Shown one piece after another: positions 1 through 8,821 of a DNA stretch of 64,000 bases. Origin of the DNA: Nitrosomonas sp. Is35 (lineage in GTDB: Bacteria > Pseudomonadota > Gammaproteobacteria > Burkholderiales > Nitrosomonadaceae); assembly GCF_033063295.1 (NCBI RefSeq), contig NZ_JAWJZH010000001.1, positions 806,001 through 870,000 on the forward strand. The letters run 5' to 3'. How positions within the stretch are numbered: position 1 is the stretch's first letter; each line of letters opens with the position of its first letter. Made by a program: the position numbers and the translations under genes. The notes below the pieces were generated by a model. The model was not told where the DNA came from. It did no database searches and saw nothing but the letters and a program-made list of their open reading frames with translations.

Positions 1-257
1 ATTTTATTTATGTTGAACGAGCTCCTAGATTTTATATCTACGGTGAAGTACAACGTGCTGGGGCATATAGGCTTGAACGTAATATGACGGTGATACAAGC
101 TCTGTCAGTAGGGGGGGGATTGACGCAGCGTGGGACGGAACGAGGATTAAAAATTCAACGTCGTGACACAGAAGGTAATTTACAGATGTTTACTCCGAGA
201 TCCAGTGACTTGGTACAGCCTGATGATGTGATCTATATCAAGGAAAGTCTGTTCTGA
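1..257 (+). CDS. epsE: Polysaccharide export protein, EpsE/Wza type (3' part only)
   Basis: The open frame enters from the left edge (frame starting at base 3) and stops with TGA at 255-257, leaving about 84 C-terminal residues. The visible part reads as an SLBB-type beta-grasp domain (FYIYGEVQRAGAYRL, then VIQALSVGGGLT, ending QPDDVIYIKESLF), as in outer-membrane polysaccharide export proteins that form the periplasm-to-surface channel. The next genes (EpsF, EpsG, exosortase B, EpsI) are in the order of the methanolan-type locus, where the gene before epsF is epsE; the symbol rests on that order. A run of eight G bases (111-118) lies in the coding sequence. The N-terminus, lipobox and most of the export domain are outside the window. 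Confidence 0.85.
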   Translation, partial: FIYVERAPRFYIYGEVQRAGAYRLERNMTVIQALSVGGGLTQRGTERGLKIQRRDTEGNLQMFTPRSSDLVQPDDVIYIKESLF

Positions 258-336
258 CTTTAACTCTTGAATTTCTTATTACTAAATTTATTTAAAACAA
301 ATATTGTAACTATTAGGTTGAGACTGGGGCTTACAC

Positions 337-1701
337 ATGGATTTTTCTCGTTTTTTTCTTATCATATTGGCTCGGCGAAAACTGATTTTATTCACATTGA
401 TTGTTACGATATTAACAACTTTAGTTGTGAGCCTCCTTCTGCCCAAAAGCTATAAATCTACAGCTACGCTTGTCCTTACTTACAAAGGGGCTGATCCTGT
501 AACAGGAATGGTTTCAGCAGCGCAGTTGAATCCTAGTTATTTGGCGACGCAATTAGATGTTATTAAGAGCACTAGAATTGCACTGATGGTGGTGGATCAA
601 CTTAGACTTGATCAGAACGATGTGGTAAAGAGGCAATTTGAAGAAAGTGGGAGTAATTTAGGTTTACGTGAGTGGTTGGCTGCTTTACTGCTAAAGAACT
701 TGGATATAGAAACCTCTCGTGATAGCAGCGTGATTGGTATTAGTTATAAAGGTGCAGATCCTACATTTACTTCAATTATTGCAAATGCATTCGCGAATGC
801 TTACCAGGAAATAAGTATTCGCCTTACGGTGGAGCCTTCGCAGAAAGCGGCAGCTTATTTTACCGATCAACTTAATTTATTACGCGAAAGACTTGAGACA
901 GCTCAGAAAAAGCTAACTGAATATCAACAAGAAGCAGGAATCATTGATGCCGACGTTCGGCTTGATATTGAGACAAAACGTTTAAATGATCTCTCTAGTC
1001 AACTGGTATCCGCCCAAGCGGAATTGATGGGAACTGTTGCAGAACAAGATATCAAGCACCGAGGGGGCGAAAGTAGCAATATTGCTAAGAATGCAATGAT
1101 CAGTAATCTCAAGTTAAATTTGTCGCAAGCCGAATCGAGATTCTCTGAAGTCTCACAAAAATTGGGTCATAATCATCCTAGTTATGCGGGTGCTAAAGCT
1201 GAGATGGAAAAATTGAGAGCTGAACTTAATAAGCATATCAGGATTACTACTGACTCTGCTGTCAGTCAGGAAAGAGAAATACGAGCGGCATTGGAAGAAC
1301 AGAAAGCTAGAGTGTTAGCTCTAAATCAAGCTAGAAATGAACTGTATCTTCATTTCAAAGAAGTAGAAGGTGCTCAACAAGCCTACAATAGCGCTATGCA
1401 ACGTTTAAATCAGACTAGCCTTGAAGGACAAGCTAATTTATCAAGCGTCTCCATACTGGATACGGCAAAAATCCCCGATAAAGCGGATAGTCCAAAATTG
1501 CTGTTAAACGTGGTTTTGTCTGTGATTCTAGGAACTTTACTTGGGCTGGGAATGGGTTTGCTTGCAGAGATGATTGATCGCCGTGTGCGTTCTCCTGAAG
1601 ATCTTGTTGATGTGCTTCATGTACCTGTACTTGGTGTTATAAAAAAAGGAATACCAAAACAAAAACGCCTGCAATTGGGCTGGCCACGTTTAATACGATG
1701 A
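337..1701 (+). CDS. epsF: Chain length determinant protein EpsF (Wzz-like)
   Basis: A 454-residue inner-membrane polysaccharide co-polymerase expected to set the chain length of the exported polymer. A short cytoplasmic start is followed by a first membrane segment (about residues 15-35, LILFTLIVTILTTLVVSLLL). A long periplasmic part has strong coiled-coil character (about 180-380, with RLETAQKKLTEYQQEAG), and a second membrane segment lies near residues 388-412 (LLLNVVLSVILGTLLGLGMG). This is the Wzz architecture. The short basic tail (QKRLQLGWPRLIR) has no kinase domain and no tyrosine cluster; the kinase-like partner is the separate EpsG next door. The gene lies 79 bp after the export gene and 31 bp before epsG, probably in one operon. 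Confidence 0.88.
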   Translation: MDFSRFFLIILARRKLILFTLIVTILTTLVVSLLLPKSYKSTATLVLTYKGADPVTGMVSAAQLNPSYLATQLDVIKSTRIALMVVDQLRLDQNDVVKRQFEESGSNLGLREWLAALLLKNLDIETSRDSSVIGISYKGADPTFTSIIANAFANAYQEISIRLTVEPSQKAAAYFTDQLNLLRERLETAQKKLTEYQQEAGIIDADVRLDIETKRLNDLSSQLVSAQAELMGTVAEQDIKHRGGESSNIAKNAMISNLKLNLSQAESRFSEVSQKLGHNHPSYAGAKAEMEKLRAELNKHIRITTDSAVSQEREIRAALEEQKARVLALNQARNELYLHFKEVEGAQQAYNSAMQRLNQTSLEGQANLSSVSILDTAKIPDKADSPKLLLNVVLSVILGTLLGLGMGLLAEMIDRRVRSPEDLVDVLHVPVLGVIKKGIPKQKRLQLGWPRLIR

Positions 1702-1732
1702 ACTGGCCTAAGCTCAAAATATGGAGAATAAA

Positions 1733-2638
1733 ATGAGTATTACAAGTTCCTCAGAAACCAGGAAAATTAGCGATCCCAGTTCTATCAGCGCAAATTCATC
1801 GCATATTCGGAAATTTAGTATTGGACATATCCTTTTGGATATGGGAAAAATTACACCAGTTGAAGCTGAGCGTGTGTTGCGTTTACAAAAAGAGACTGGA
1901 TTGCGTTTTGGCGATGCTGCACTTAAATTAGGCTTGATTACTGAAGCTGATATACAGTTAGTTTTGGCGCAGCAATTTGACTATCCATATTTATTGCCTG
2001 GTCAGGGGAATCATCCGCCAGAATTGATCGTTGCTTATCAACCATTTGGTGCTCAAGTAGAAGTTTTTCGTGCGGTACGCAGTCAGTTAATGTTGCGTTG
2101 GTTTACTTCAGGTCATAAAGCACTTGCAGTAGTAAGTTATAACCTGGGTGATGGTGTGAGCCTATTTGCAGCAAATCTTGCGGTCGTATTTTCCCAACTT
2201 GGGGAACGTACATTACTAATAGATGCTAACTTACGTTGTCCTCAGCAGCATGAGATATTTAATTTAAGAAACAGGCAAGGACTATCCGATGTACTTGCCG
2301 GTCGAGCAAATATTTCTGAAGTAATTGCAAAAATAGATTCATTTATTGATCTTTCCGTATTACCGGCAGGAACACTCCCGCCGAATCCTTTGGAGCTTCT
2401 CAATCGGAGCTTATTTGATGAATTAAACGATCAACTTGCAAATCAGTTTGATGTGATTCTTTATGATACTTTAGCTGTTTCAAGTGGTGCCGATGCACTT
2501 GCTATTGCTGCTCGTACGGATGGAGTATTGGTAGTTGCGCATAAAAATAATACCCGGTTAAGCGATATCAATATGATTAATGAACAGCTTAAGTACAGTG
2601 GAGCCGAAGTGGTTGGTTCTGTGTTAATTGACTTTTAG
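1733..2638 (+). CDS. epsG: EpsG, tyrosine-kinase-like partner of EpsF with degenerate P-loop
   Basis: A 301-residue cytoplasmic protein of the EpsG/BY-kinase-like family that pairs with EpsF in polymer export. Residues about 28-80 look like a GspE/MshE N-terminal domain, with two GxxxL...GxIT...Q-type half repeats. Residues about 130-300 form the ParA/BY-kinase fold, with an A' motif LLIDANLR and a B-like LYDT. The expected P-loop is GDGVS (residues 139-143), so the Walker A lysine is absent, and there is no C-terminal tyrosine cluster. The ATG at 1733 is chosen because GGAG at 1723-1726 sits 6 nt upstream; an in-frame ATG at 1721 would remove that site. The 3' end runs straight into the exosortase gene. 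Confidence 0.85.
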   Translation: MSITSSSETRKISDPSSISANSSHIRKFSIGHILLDMGKITPVEAERVLRLQKETGLRFGDAALKLGLITEADIQLVLAQQFDYPYLLPGQGNHPPELIVAYQPFGAQVEVFRAVRSQLMLRWFTSGHKALAVVSYNLGDGVSLFAANLAVVFSQLGERTLLIDANLRCPQQHEIFNLRNRQGLSDVLAGRANISEVIAKIDSFIDLSVLPAGTLPPNPLELLNRSLFDELNDQLANQFDVILYDTLAVSSGADALAIAARTDGVLVVAHKNNTRLSDINMINEQLKYSGAEVVGSVLIDF

Positions 2639-2648
2639 AATAAAAACT

Positions 2649-3548
2649 ATGTTCTCATTTACTCATCAACATCGTGATTTAAAGTCAGCTATTGTGGACT
2701 GGTGGCCTATCTTTCTTGGATTGTTGATTTTATATGTTCCTACTTTTTATGATCTTGCCAATGGAATATGGTCTAAAGAAGAACAAGCGCACGGGCCGAT
2801 TATACTAATGCTTTCGCTTTGGTTAATGTATCGCAAATGGATGGAGATGATCAATAAAAGTGAGGGGAAATCAACTGCTTTCTTTGGATGGATAGTTTTC
2901 TTTGTGGCTCTGGTTCTTTATATTATTGGGCGTTCACAACAAATATTAGTATTTGAAATGGGTTCTTTCATATGGATACTAGCAGCTGTTATCCTTATAA
3001 AGCGGGGTTACATCGCTTTGAAAGTCATGTGGTTTCCATTGTTCTTTTTACTTTTCATGATTCCATTGCCTGGTCAAGTAGTCAGCTTGCTTACTATGCC
3101 TATGAAGATGGCAGTTTCATTTGTGGCAGAACATATTTTATTCTGGGCAGATTATCCAATAGCTAGGAATGGTGTTATCTTGCAAATTGGGCAATATCAA
3201 CTCCTTGTGGCAGATGCTTGCGCTGGACTTCAAACATTGTTGACATTGGAAGCACTGGGGTTATTTTATTTGAACCTTGTGCATCATACCTCGGTATTAC
3301 GCAATGTGACATTAGCTATTCTAATTGTACCTATTTCTTTTACCGCTAACGTTATTCGCGTTATCGTACTTACACTGATTACCTATCACTATGGGGATGC
3401 AGCAGGACAAGGATTCCTTCATGGTTTTGCCGACATGGTTTTGTTTATCAGTGCATTAATACTCATCCTTGGCGTCGATGCGGCGTTACAGTATTTTGTC
3501 AGAGCGCAGCCAGTTAGGGCTTCATATTCCACTATGAGTAACAGCTAG
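2649..3548 (+). CDS. xrtB: Exosortase B (XrtB)
   Basis: A 299-residue polytopic membrane protein (about eight hydrophobic segments) of the exosortase family, the bacterial transpeptidase-like enzymes that process C-terminal sorting signals. The three hallmark residues are present: Cys191 in ADACAGLQTL, Arg237 in NVIRVIVL and His258 in GFLHGFADM. The early EEQAHGPI motif and position between EpsG and EpsI point to the EPS-associated exosortase B. A TTG at 2628 (overlapping the epsG stop) is an alternative start; neither site has a good ribosome binding sequence, so the ATG is given. No protein in this window ends with a recognisable PEP-CTERM signal, so its substrate must be encoded elsewhere. 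Confidence 0.9.
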   Translation: MFSFTHQHRDLKSAIVDWWPIFLGLLILYVPTFYDLANGIWSKEEQAHGPIILMLSLWLMYRKWMEMINKSEGKSTAFFGWIVFFVALVLYIIGRSQQILVFEMGSFIWILAAVILIKRGYIALKVMWFPLFFLLFMIPLPGQVVSLLTMPMKMAVSFVAEHILFWADYPIARNGVILQIGQYQLLVADACAGLQTLLTLEALGLFYLNLVHHTSVLRNVTLAILIVPISFTANVIRVIVLTLITYHYGDAAGQGFLHGFADMVLFISALILILGVDAALQYFVRAQPVRASYSTMSNS

Positions 3549-3613
3549 CTAATTACAATACGAAAGGATATTTAGTAAGAATATTAGACTTTGTCTGAAA
3601 ATAAGGGGGGGAG

Positions 3614-4300
3614 ATGAGAAAATCAATAATTATCAGTATTTTTTTGGGCATATTGATGGTGTCGTCAGGCGCGTTAACAAAAGCGTTGACTCCAACCAAC
3701 AAGATTGCGGACCAACAAGAAAAAATTGATCTTGAAATAATGATCCCGACGGAGTTTGCAGACTGGCGTATTGATAAATCAATTATTCCGTTGCAGGTAG
3801 ATGCCGATACACAAGCTATGCTTGACAAAATATACAATCAAACTTTGTCACGGACGTACGTAAACTCTTTGGGTGAACGCATTATGCTTTCTGTGGCTTA
3901 CGGTGGGGATCAGAGTGACAATCTGGCGATACACAAGCCAGAAGTATGCTACTACGCTCAAGGCTTTGAGATAATGAAAACTTTTGCTGATGAATTGCTT
4001 ACGCAATATGGAAAACTACCAATTAAACGCTTGTTGGCTGTTAAGGGTTATCGTAATGAACCGATTACTTATTGGGTAACTGTCGGTAATAAGGCTGTCT
4101 TACCCGGTATTGAAGAGAAATTGCAACAATTAAAGTACGGTATGACTGGAAATGTTCCAGATGGAATGTTGGTGCGCGTATCTTCTATTGATTCTGATAA
4201 AAATAAGGCCTATCAGCAACAAACCATTTTTATTCAAGACTTATTATCCTCAGTAAAAGCTAATGAACGTATAAGGTTAATAGGGACTTTCGGAGTATAG
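3614..4300 (+). CDS. epsI: Exosortase B-associated protein EpsI
   Basis: A 228-residue protein with one N-terminal membrane anchor or signal segment (about residues 5-22) and a soluble, probably periplasmic, EpsI domain. Typical features are the PTEFADWRID entry, the GGDQSDNLAIHKPEVCYYAQGF stretch (positions about 3901-3970 in DNA) and the later YWVTVGNKAVLPG. EpsI proteins accompany exosortases in EPS loci; their biochemical role is not firmly known. The start is supported by a G-rich ribosome binding site (GGGGGGAG) directly upstream of the ATG. It follows the exosortase gene by 65 bp and precedes the polymerase-like gene by 20 bp, so co-transcription is likely. Confidence 0.87.
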   Translation: MRKSIIISIFLGILMVSSGALTKALTPTNKIADQQEKIDLEIMIPTEFADWRIDKSIIPLQVDADTQAMLDKIYNQTLSRTYVNSLGERIMLSVAYGGDQSDNLAIHKPEVCYYAQGFEIMKTFADELLTQYGKLPIKRLLAVKGYRNEPITYWVTVGNKAVLPGIEEKLQQLKYGMTGNVPDGMLVRVSSIDSDKNKAYQQQTIFIQDLLSSVKANERIRLIGTFGV

Positions 4301-4320
4301 GTGATTTTATCTATAAAAAA

Positions 4321-5793
4321 TTGTATTCATCTGATTTAGATAACAAACAGAAAATATATTTTTATATTATTGCATTGGCCAGTGTGCTAATGGCAATGTT
4401 GTTTGGTTTGTTCGCAGTAACAGCTAATCCCATCATAATCAGTTTAGCAGTTGCCCTTGTGATAGGTGCCATGCTTGTGTTGCGTCCGAACTGGATTGTA
4501 TGGTGTATTTTATTGTTTGGCCTGCTGATTGTAGGTGTTCTTCCGCTTCATTTCGATTTTATTGCCTCGAAGGCTGCATGGGGTGTTTCTTTATTAGGCT
4601 TTTTTCTGATGTTTATAACTTTCTTCGGGATAGGTGCTTCCCCGAAGATGTTGAAAGATACTCCTGGATTTATCTGGATTGCTTTCGGTTTCTTGATTTA
4701 TGCAATTCTTAATTCGCTTTTTCAATGGAATTCAGCAAGTGAATTTATAGGTGGTTTTAAGCGCTACTTTCAGTTATGGGGACTCTTGTTTGCGCTTTGC
4801 TGGCTTACTTTTGATGAACGGGATATTCATAGGTGGCTGGTTTTTTTTGTGATTACTGCTTTGCTGCAATTACCCTTTGCGGCTTATGAGCGCATATTTT
4901 TTGTCCCTCAACTGGAGAGCACATGGGGAAACGCGGCTGTTGATGTTGTTGCGGGAACTTTTGGAGCGCAGATGGATGGTGGGGGCGCAAGTGGAGAAAT
5001 GGCTCTTTTTCTGGTTATCGTACTGGCTTTTCTATTGGCGCGCCGTATGGAAAAGTCATTATCAACAGCACGTCTTTTCATACTAATATCACTAGTGTTG
5101 TCTCCCTTGTTTCTAGGGGAAACAAAGTCTGTAGTCATAATGTTACCATTAATGTTTTTAGTACTATATCGTCGTGATATGTTTATTCGGTTGCATTATT
5201 GGTTAATGGGCTTTATCGCCGTAACATTGCTTACAACTGCTGCAGGATACTACTATTTGAGTCAATCGCATAGATCGATTGAAAAACAATTTACTGACAC
5301 TCTCGATTATAATATTTATCAACGCGGTTATGGAACATTCCATCTCAATCGCACTACGGTATTGACTTTTTGGGCTGAACAGCAAGTTGCTCAACATGAT
5401 CCCATTTCTTTAATATTTGGGAATGGAATCGGAAGTGCGCATTCAGCTACAAGAGGTCATGTTGCGAAGCGCTATCCATCATATGGCATCGGACTAACAT
5501 CTGCTTCAACTCTTCTTTGGGAAATGGGATTGTTCGGTTTCGGCTTATTTGCTGCGATCTTCGCTTTTGCTTGGCGTTGTGCTTCTTGGCTCCAGCGCGA
5601 ATCTACTGAACCTGAAGTGCGAGCCGATGCTGTTGCCATTCAGGCCGCTTTGGCATTATTTTTATTTCATCTCTTTTATCGTTCTTCCTTACTTGAATTG
5701 CCAAGTATCCAGGTCGTGTTTTCAGCATTATTGGGTTATCTGGCATGGCTGCATCGCAGGCATATTCTTGTAACATCTGATAATAAACCATGA
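4321..5793 (+). CDS. O-antigen ligase/Wzy-like EPS polymerase, integral membrane
   Basis: A 490-residue very hydrophobic protein with about a dozen membrane segments and one larger extracytoplasmic loop (about residues 290-395, containing YNIYQRGYGTFHLNRT and GNGIGSAHSATRGH). That layout is typical of Wzy polymerases and WaaL/O-antigen ligase-like proteins that join repeat units in the periplasm. It overlaps the flippase gene by 4 bp (ATGA), which supports a joint role in Wzx/Wzy-dependent assembly. The start is a TTG; no better in-frame start with a clear ribosome binding site is visible nearby, so the N-terminus is uncertain. The family assignment is from topology and context; the sequence itself is poorly conserved. 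Confidence 0.75.
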   Translation: MYSSDLDNKQKIYFYIIALASVLMAMLFGLFAVTANPIIISLAVALVIGAMLVLRPNWIVWCILLFGLLIVGVLPLHFDFIASKAAWGVSLLGFFLMFITFFGIGASPKMLKDTPGFIWIAFGFLIYAILNSLFQWNSASEFIGGFKRYFQLWGLLFALCWLTFDERDIHRWLVFFVITALLQLPFAAYERIFFVPQLESTWGNAAVDVVAGTFGAQMDGGGASGEMALFLVIVLAFLLARRMEKSLSTARLFILISLVLSPLFLGETKSVVIMLPLMFLVLYRRDMFIRLHYWLMGFIAVTLLTTAAGYYYLSQSHRSIEKQFTDTLDYNIYQRGYGTFHLNRTTVLTFWAEQQVAQHDPISLIFGNGIGSAHSATRGHVAKRYPSYGIGLTSASTLLWEMGLFGFGLFAAIFAFAWRCASWLQRESTEPEVRADAVAIQAALALFLFHLFYRSSLLELPSIQVVFSALLGYLAWLHRRHILVTSDNKP

Positions 5794-7319
5794 GTGTTTC
5801 TCCTTATTCTGGTGCTGTGCTTAAGCGTAGCGCGATGCATTTTCTCTCTGGCAAAGTTGCATCGGGCTTGCTTTCATTACTTGTTCTACTAATGATGGTA
5901 CGTGAACTTGCGGTGGAAGAGTATGGTGTATATGTATTTTTGGTAGCTGGAATGGAGATTGTGCTGGCTATTACGGCTCTTAGTTTGCCTTGGGTAGCGG
6001 CGCGCTACTTGCCAGAATTTCGCCTGCATGCCAATGGTAAAGTTCTAGCGGACTTCGTGTGGCAAATTCTTGCCCGCATTGCCTTATTTCTATTTGTAGG
6101 AGTGCTTTTACTATTAATGGTGTTGCCGTGGCTAATACCTGTTGAGCTTATTCGATACTTGGATGTGGCAAGACTTTATTTACTTGTGTTACTTACGGAA
6201 GGATTGGGAAGGCATATCCGGGAGAGTGCATTAGAGCCATTGCTGCAGCAAGGACAAGCCCAAATTAGTTTGGTGACACGTAATATGATTATGCTGTCAT
6301 CGCTCAGTGCTGTTGTGGCTATTCAAAGTGATGTTCATCTATATCATGTAGTGTTGGCTGAAATAGTGGCATCTATCGTAGGAGTTATACTAGCGTTGCG
6401 TGGGTTGACTCGATATTTGAATGCGCATCGAGAACTCCCCGGACAAAATGATTGGCAACCACCTAACTGGTCCGAGATGTGGAGCATGGCACGCCACATG
6501 TATGTAAGTCATTTTATTACACTGACCTATAGCTCTCAGGTATTTATTTTCTTAATTCAACGTTATCTTGGTGTGGAAGCAACAGCATTGTTCGGTTTTC
6601 TTCGTAACTTATTTGAGCATATTTCGCGTTATCTACCAGCTACATTATTGTTTAGTTTGATCCGACCCAAACTGGTTGCTTCCTATGTGGCCGCAGGTGA
6701 TATGATGGAATTAACAAGGAATGCTAACCTCACGGGAAAGTCAAGTCTTTTTGTTCTAATGCCAATACTGGTATTTGCCTGGTTAGCCGGAGATGATCTG
6801 GTAAGCTTGCTAAGTGGTGAAAAATTTGATCATACAGGCTATTATCTGGCAGGTTTATTGCTGGCATTGATTCCTCTCAGTCAGCGACAGATACTGGTTG
6901 CCGTTACAATTGTTAGTGATAGGAGTTATCTCTGTACCTGGGGCAGTTCGTTGAGCATGCTTGTACTGCCTCTGGCTTATTGGCTTCTCGAAGCAGGATA
7001 TGGATTGTGGAGTCCTATTGTCGCAATAATTGCTAACCAAATTATATTTAATACAACTCTTATTATCGCTCTTATGCGTACTACCACATATAGGCCTGAT
7101 AGTATTGGATACTTCAAGTTACTACTTGCTGCGTTGTTAGGGTTAATCTTGACGCAGCAGTTATCAATACCAGTGCATAGCAACTGGTTAGGTTTGTTCA
7201 TTATGGCAATTCTGGCTGGTAGTTGCTTTTTGCTAGTGGCTTATTTTATCAAACCTTTCCATGAGGAAGAACGGGCGAGGTTAAATCGACTGTTTAACCG
7301 CAAGATATTTGTATGGTAG
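5790..7319 (+). CDS. Polysaccharide flippase, Wzx/MATE-like
   Basis: A 509-residue integral membrane protein with about 14 hydrophobic segments. It begins with an amphipathic SGKVASGLLSLLVLL stretch and ELAVEEYGVYVFLVAGMEI, the pattern of the polysaccharide biosynthesis (PST/Wzx) transporter family that flips lipid-linked repeat units across the inner membrane. The ATG overlaps the stop of the Wzy-like gene by 4 bp, so translation is probably coupled. It ends the tightly packed first part of the EPS operon; the next gene starts 265 bp further on. No catalytic motif is expected in this family, so the call rests on topology, N-terminal pattern and position. Confidence 0.82.
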   Translation: MSVSPYSGAVLKRSAMHFLSGKVASGLLSLLVLLMMVRELAVEEYGVYVFLVAGMEIVLAITALSLPWVAARYLPEFRLHANGKVLADFVWQILARIALFLFVGVLLLLMVLPWLIPVELIRYLDVARLYLLVLLTEGLGRHIRESALEPLLQQGQAQISLVTRNMIMLSSLSAVVAIQSDVHLYHVVLAEIVASIVGVILALRGLTRYLNAHRELPGQNDWQPPNWSEMWSMARHMYVSHFITLTYSSQVFIFLIQRYLGVEATALFGFLRNLFEHISRYLPATLLFSLIRPKLVASYVAAGDMMELTRNANLTGKSSLFVLMPILVFAWLAGDDLVSLLSGEKFDHTGYYLAGLLLALIPLSQRQILVAVTIVSDRSYLCTWGSSLSMLVLPLAYWLLEAGYGLWSPIVAIIANQIIFNTTLIIALMRTTTYRPDSIGYFKLLLAALLGLILTQQLSIPVHSNWLGLFIMAILAGSCFLLVAYFIKPFHEEERARLNRLFNRKIFVW

Positions 7320-7584
7320 TGATGAGGAGATGGTTTTATCTTATTTATTGATCTGTCAAATTCTACTTTCTTTGGACCGGAGATAATTAGATAAGTTATA
7401 ACAAAAAATCGAGCCAATTTTATGACCGAGAAACTATTAATAGTAAAACTAAATTGCTCTGCTATAAACATAAAAATGCCACTAGTGGTTTATGCTGCTC
7501 CAGATCTTTTAAGGTACTAGTATGTATATATACTTAAACAGAATCGCATTAATAAAGCTCTCGATTTATTTGTAAGGAGAAGAT

Positions 7585-8589
7585 ATGAAACTTTCGATTC
7601 TGATCAAAGCACTTAATGAAGAAGCCTTAATAGCGAGCTGTCTTGAAGCCGCTCTTGCAGAAACAATAAAAATTGGTGGTGAAGTAATTCTAGTTGATTC
7701 GTTATCTACTGACAGAACAGTAGAAATTGCAAAGCATTATCCTGTACGAATTATTCAATTTTCTCATAAAGCAGACTGCGGATGTGCATCTGCTGTTCAG
7801 CTTGGTTATCAGTATGCTCAAGGTGAATATCTATATGTACTTGATGGAGATATGGTATTGCAGCCTGGTTTTTTGTCAAGAGCATTGGATTATCTAGAAT
7901 TTAATCCTGATGTGGCTGGTGTGGCAGGGAAGTTGTTAGATACGAACATTAATAATTGGGCTGATAAACGACGTGCTTCTGAAGCTGAAGCGCTACAACA
8001 GATAAAAGAAGTATTGGAACTTGGCGGTGGCGGTCTTTATCGCCGTAAAGCGATTGAGTCTGTTGGTTATCTTGCGCATCGTTGGCTTCCAGCCTGTGAA
8101 GAGGCTGAGCTTGGTGATCGTTTACGAACCAAGGGGTGGCGTCTTGTTCGACTTCCTGAAATAGCCATACTTCACACTGGTTACACTGAAAGTACTTCCC
8201 AGATGCTTTTTCGGCTGTGGCGAAATCGCCGATTACATGCTTATGGTATGTATCTCAGATCAGCTTTAGGGCATCCATGGTGTTGGTTAAGCGTGCGTCG
8301 AGCATGGTTTGTTTTTGCTGCACCTATGCTTCATATTTTCGCAGGAATACTAGCGGTAGCAATAATAAACTTAAAAACAATTACGGTTTTATCAGCAGTG
8401 ATCGTGGCTGAGTTTCTTGTTTGGCTGAGTGGAATTGTGATGCTGGCAGTAAAAAAGAGAAACATTACTGATGCAATACTTTCCGTTTATGGATGGAACT
8501 TTTATGCTTTTGCTGCAATACTGGGTGCTATGAAATCAATTCCTGACCCGATGATGCCAATCAACGCACGAGAACTCACAAAGCGGTGA
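7585..8589 (+). CDS. Glycosyltransferase family 2
   Basis: A 334-residue GT-A glycosyltransferase. The N-terminal nucleotide-binding half starts with MKLSILIKALNEEALI and has VDSLSTDRTVEIA. The metal-binding D-x-D appears as LDGDM (about residue 90), and an acceptor-side EEAELGDRLRTKGW motif lies near residue 175. Two or three C-terminal hydrophobic segments (about 240-310) suggest membrane association. It would transfer a sugar to the lipid-linked EPS repeat. A strong AAGGAGAAG ribosome binding site precedes the ATG. It stands alone between gaps of 265 and 232 bp, so it may have its own promoter. Donor and acceptor sugars cannot be read from the sequence. Confidence 0.85.
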   Translation: MKLSILIKALNEEALIASCLEAALAETIKIGGEVILVDSLSTDRTVEIAKHYPVRIIQFSHKADCGCASAVQLGYQYAQGEYLYVLDGDMVLQPGFLSRALDYLEFNPDVAGVAGKLLDTNINNWADKRRASEAEALQQIKEVLELGGGGLYRRKAIESVGYLAHRWLPACEEAELGDRLRTKGWRLVRLPEIAILHTGYTESTSQMLFRLWRNRRLHAYGMYLRSALGHPWCWLSVRRAWFVFAAPMLHIFAGILAVAIINLKTITVLSAVIVAEFLVWLSGIVMLAVKKRNITDAILSVYGWNFYAFAAILGAMKSIPDPMMPINARELTKR

Positions 8590-8821
8590 TAAGCAGAGTA
8601 ATATAAATTTCCATAATTCGAGAATGATGATAATTTTGTAGAGGCTTGTAACAGAAGTCTGTTGGAACTTTACATAGTATAATTTTATATTTTATTGCAA
8701 ACGATATTTTGAAACATCTAATGTAAAGTTATTTCATCAACTTGAGTCGGAATGGCATCATTGGATTATCGTTAATGTGTGTATCATTTTGCGTTAATTA
8801 TTTTACAGATAATTTCTTACT

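Noticed and set aside
7505..7560. GTATATATAC-type palindrome upstream of the GT2 gene
   Set aside because: Short AT-only palindrome in an AT-rich gap; expected by chance.
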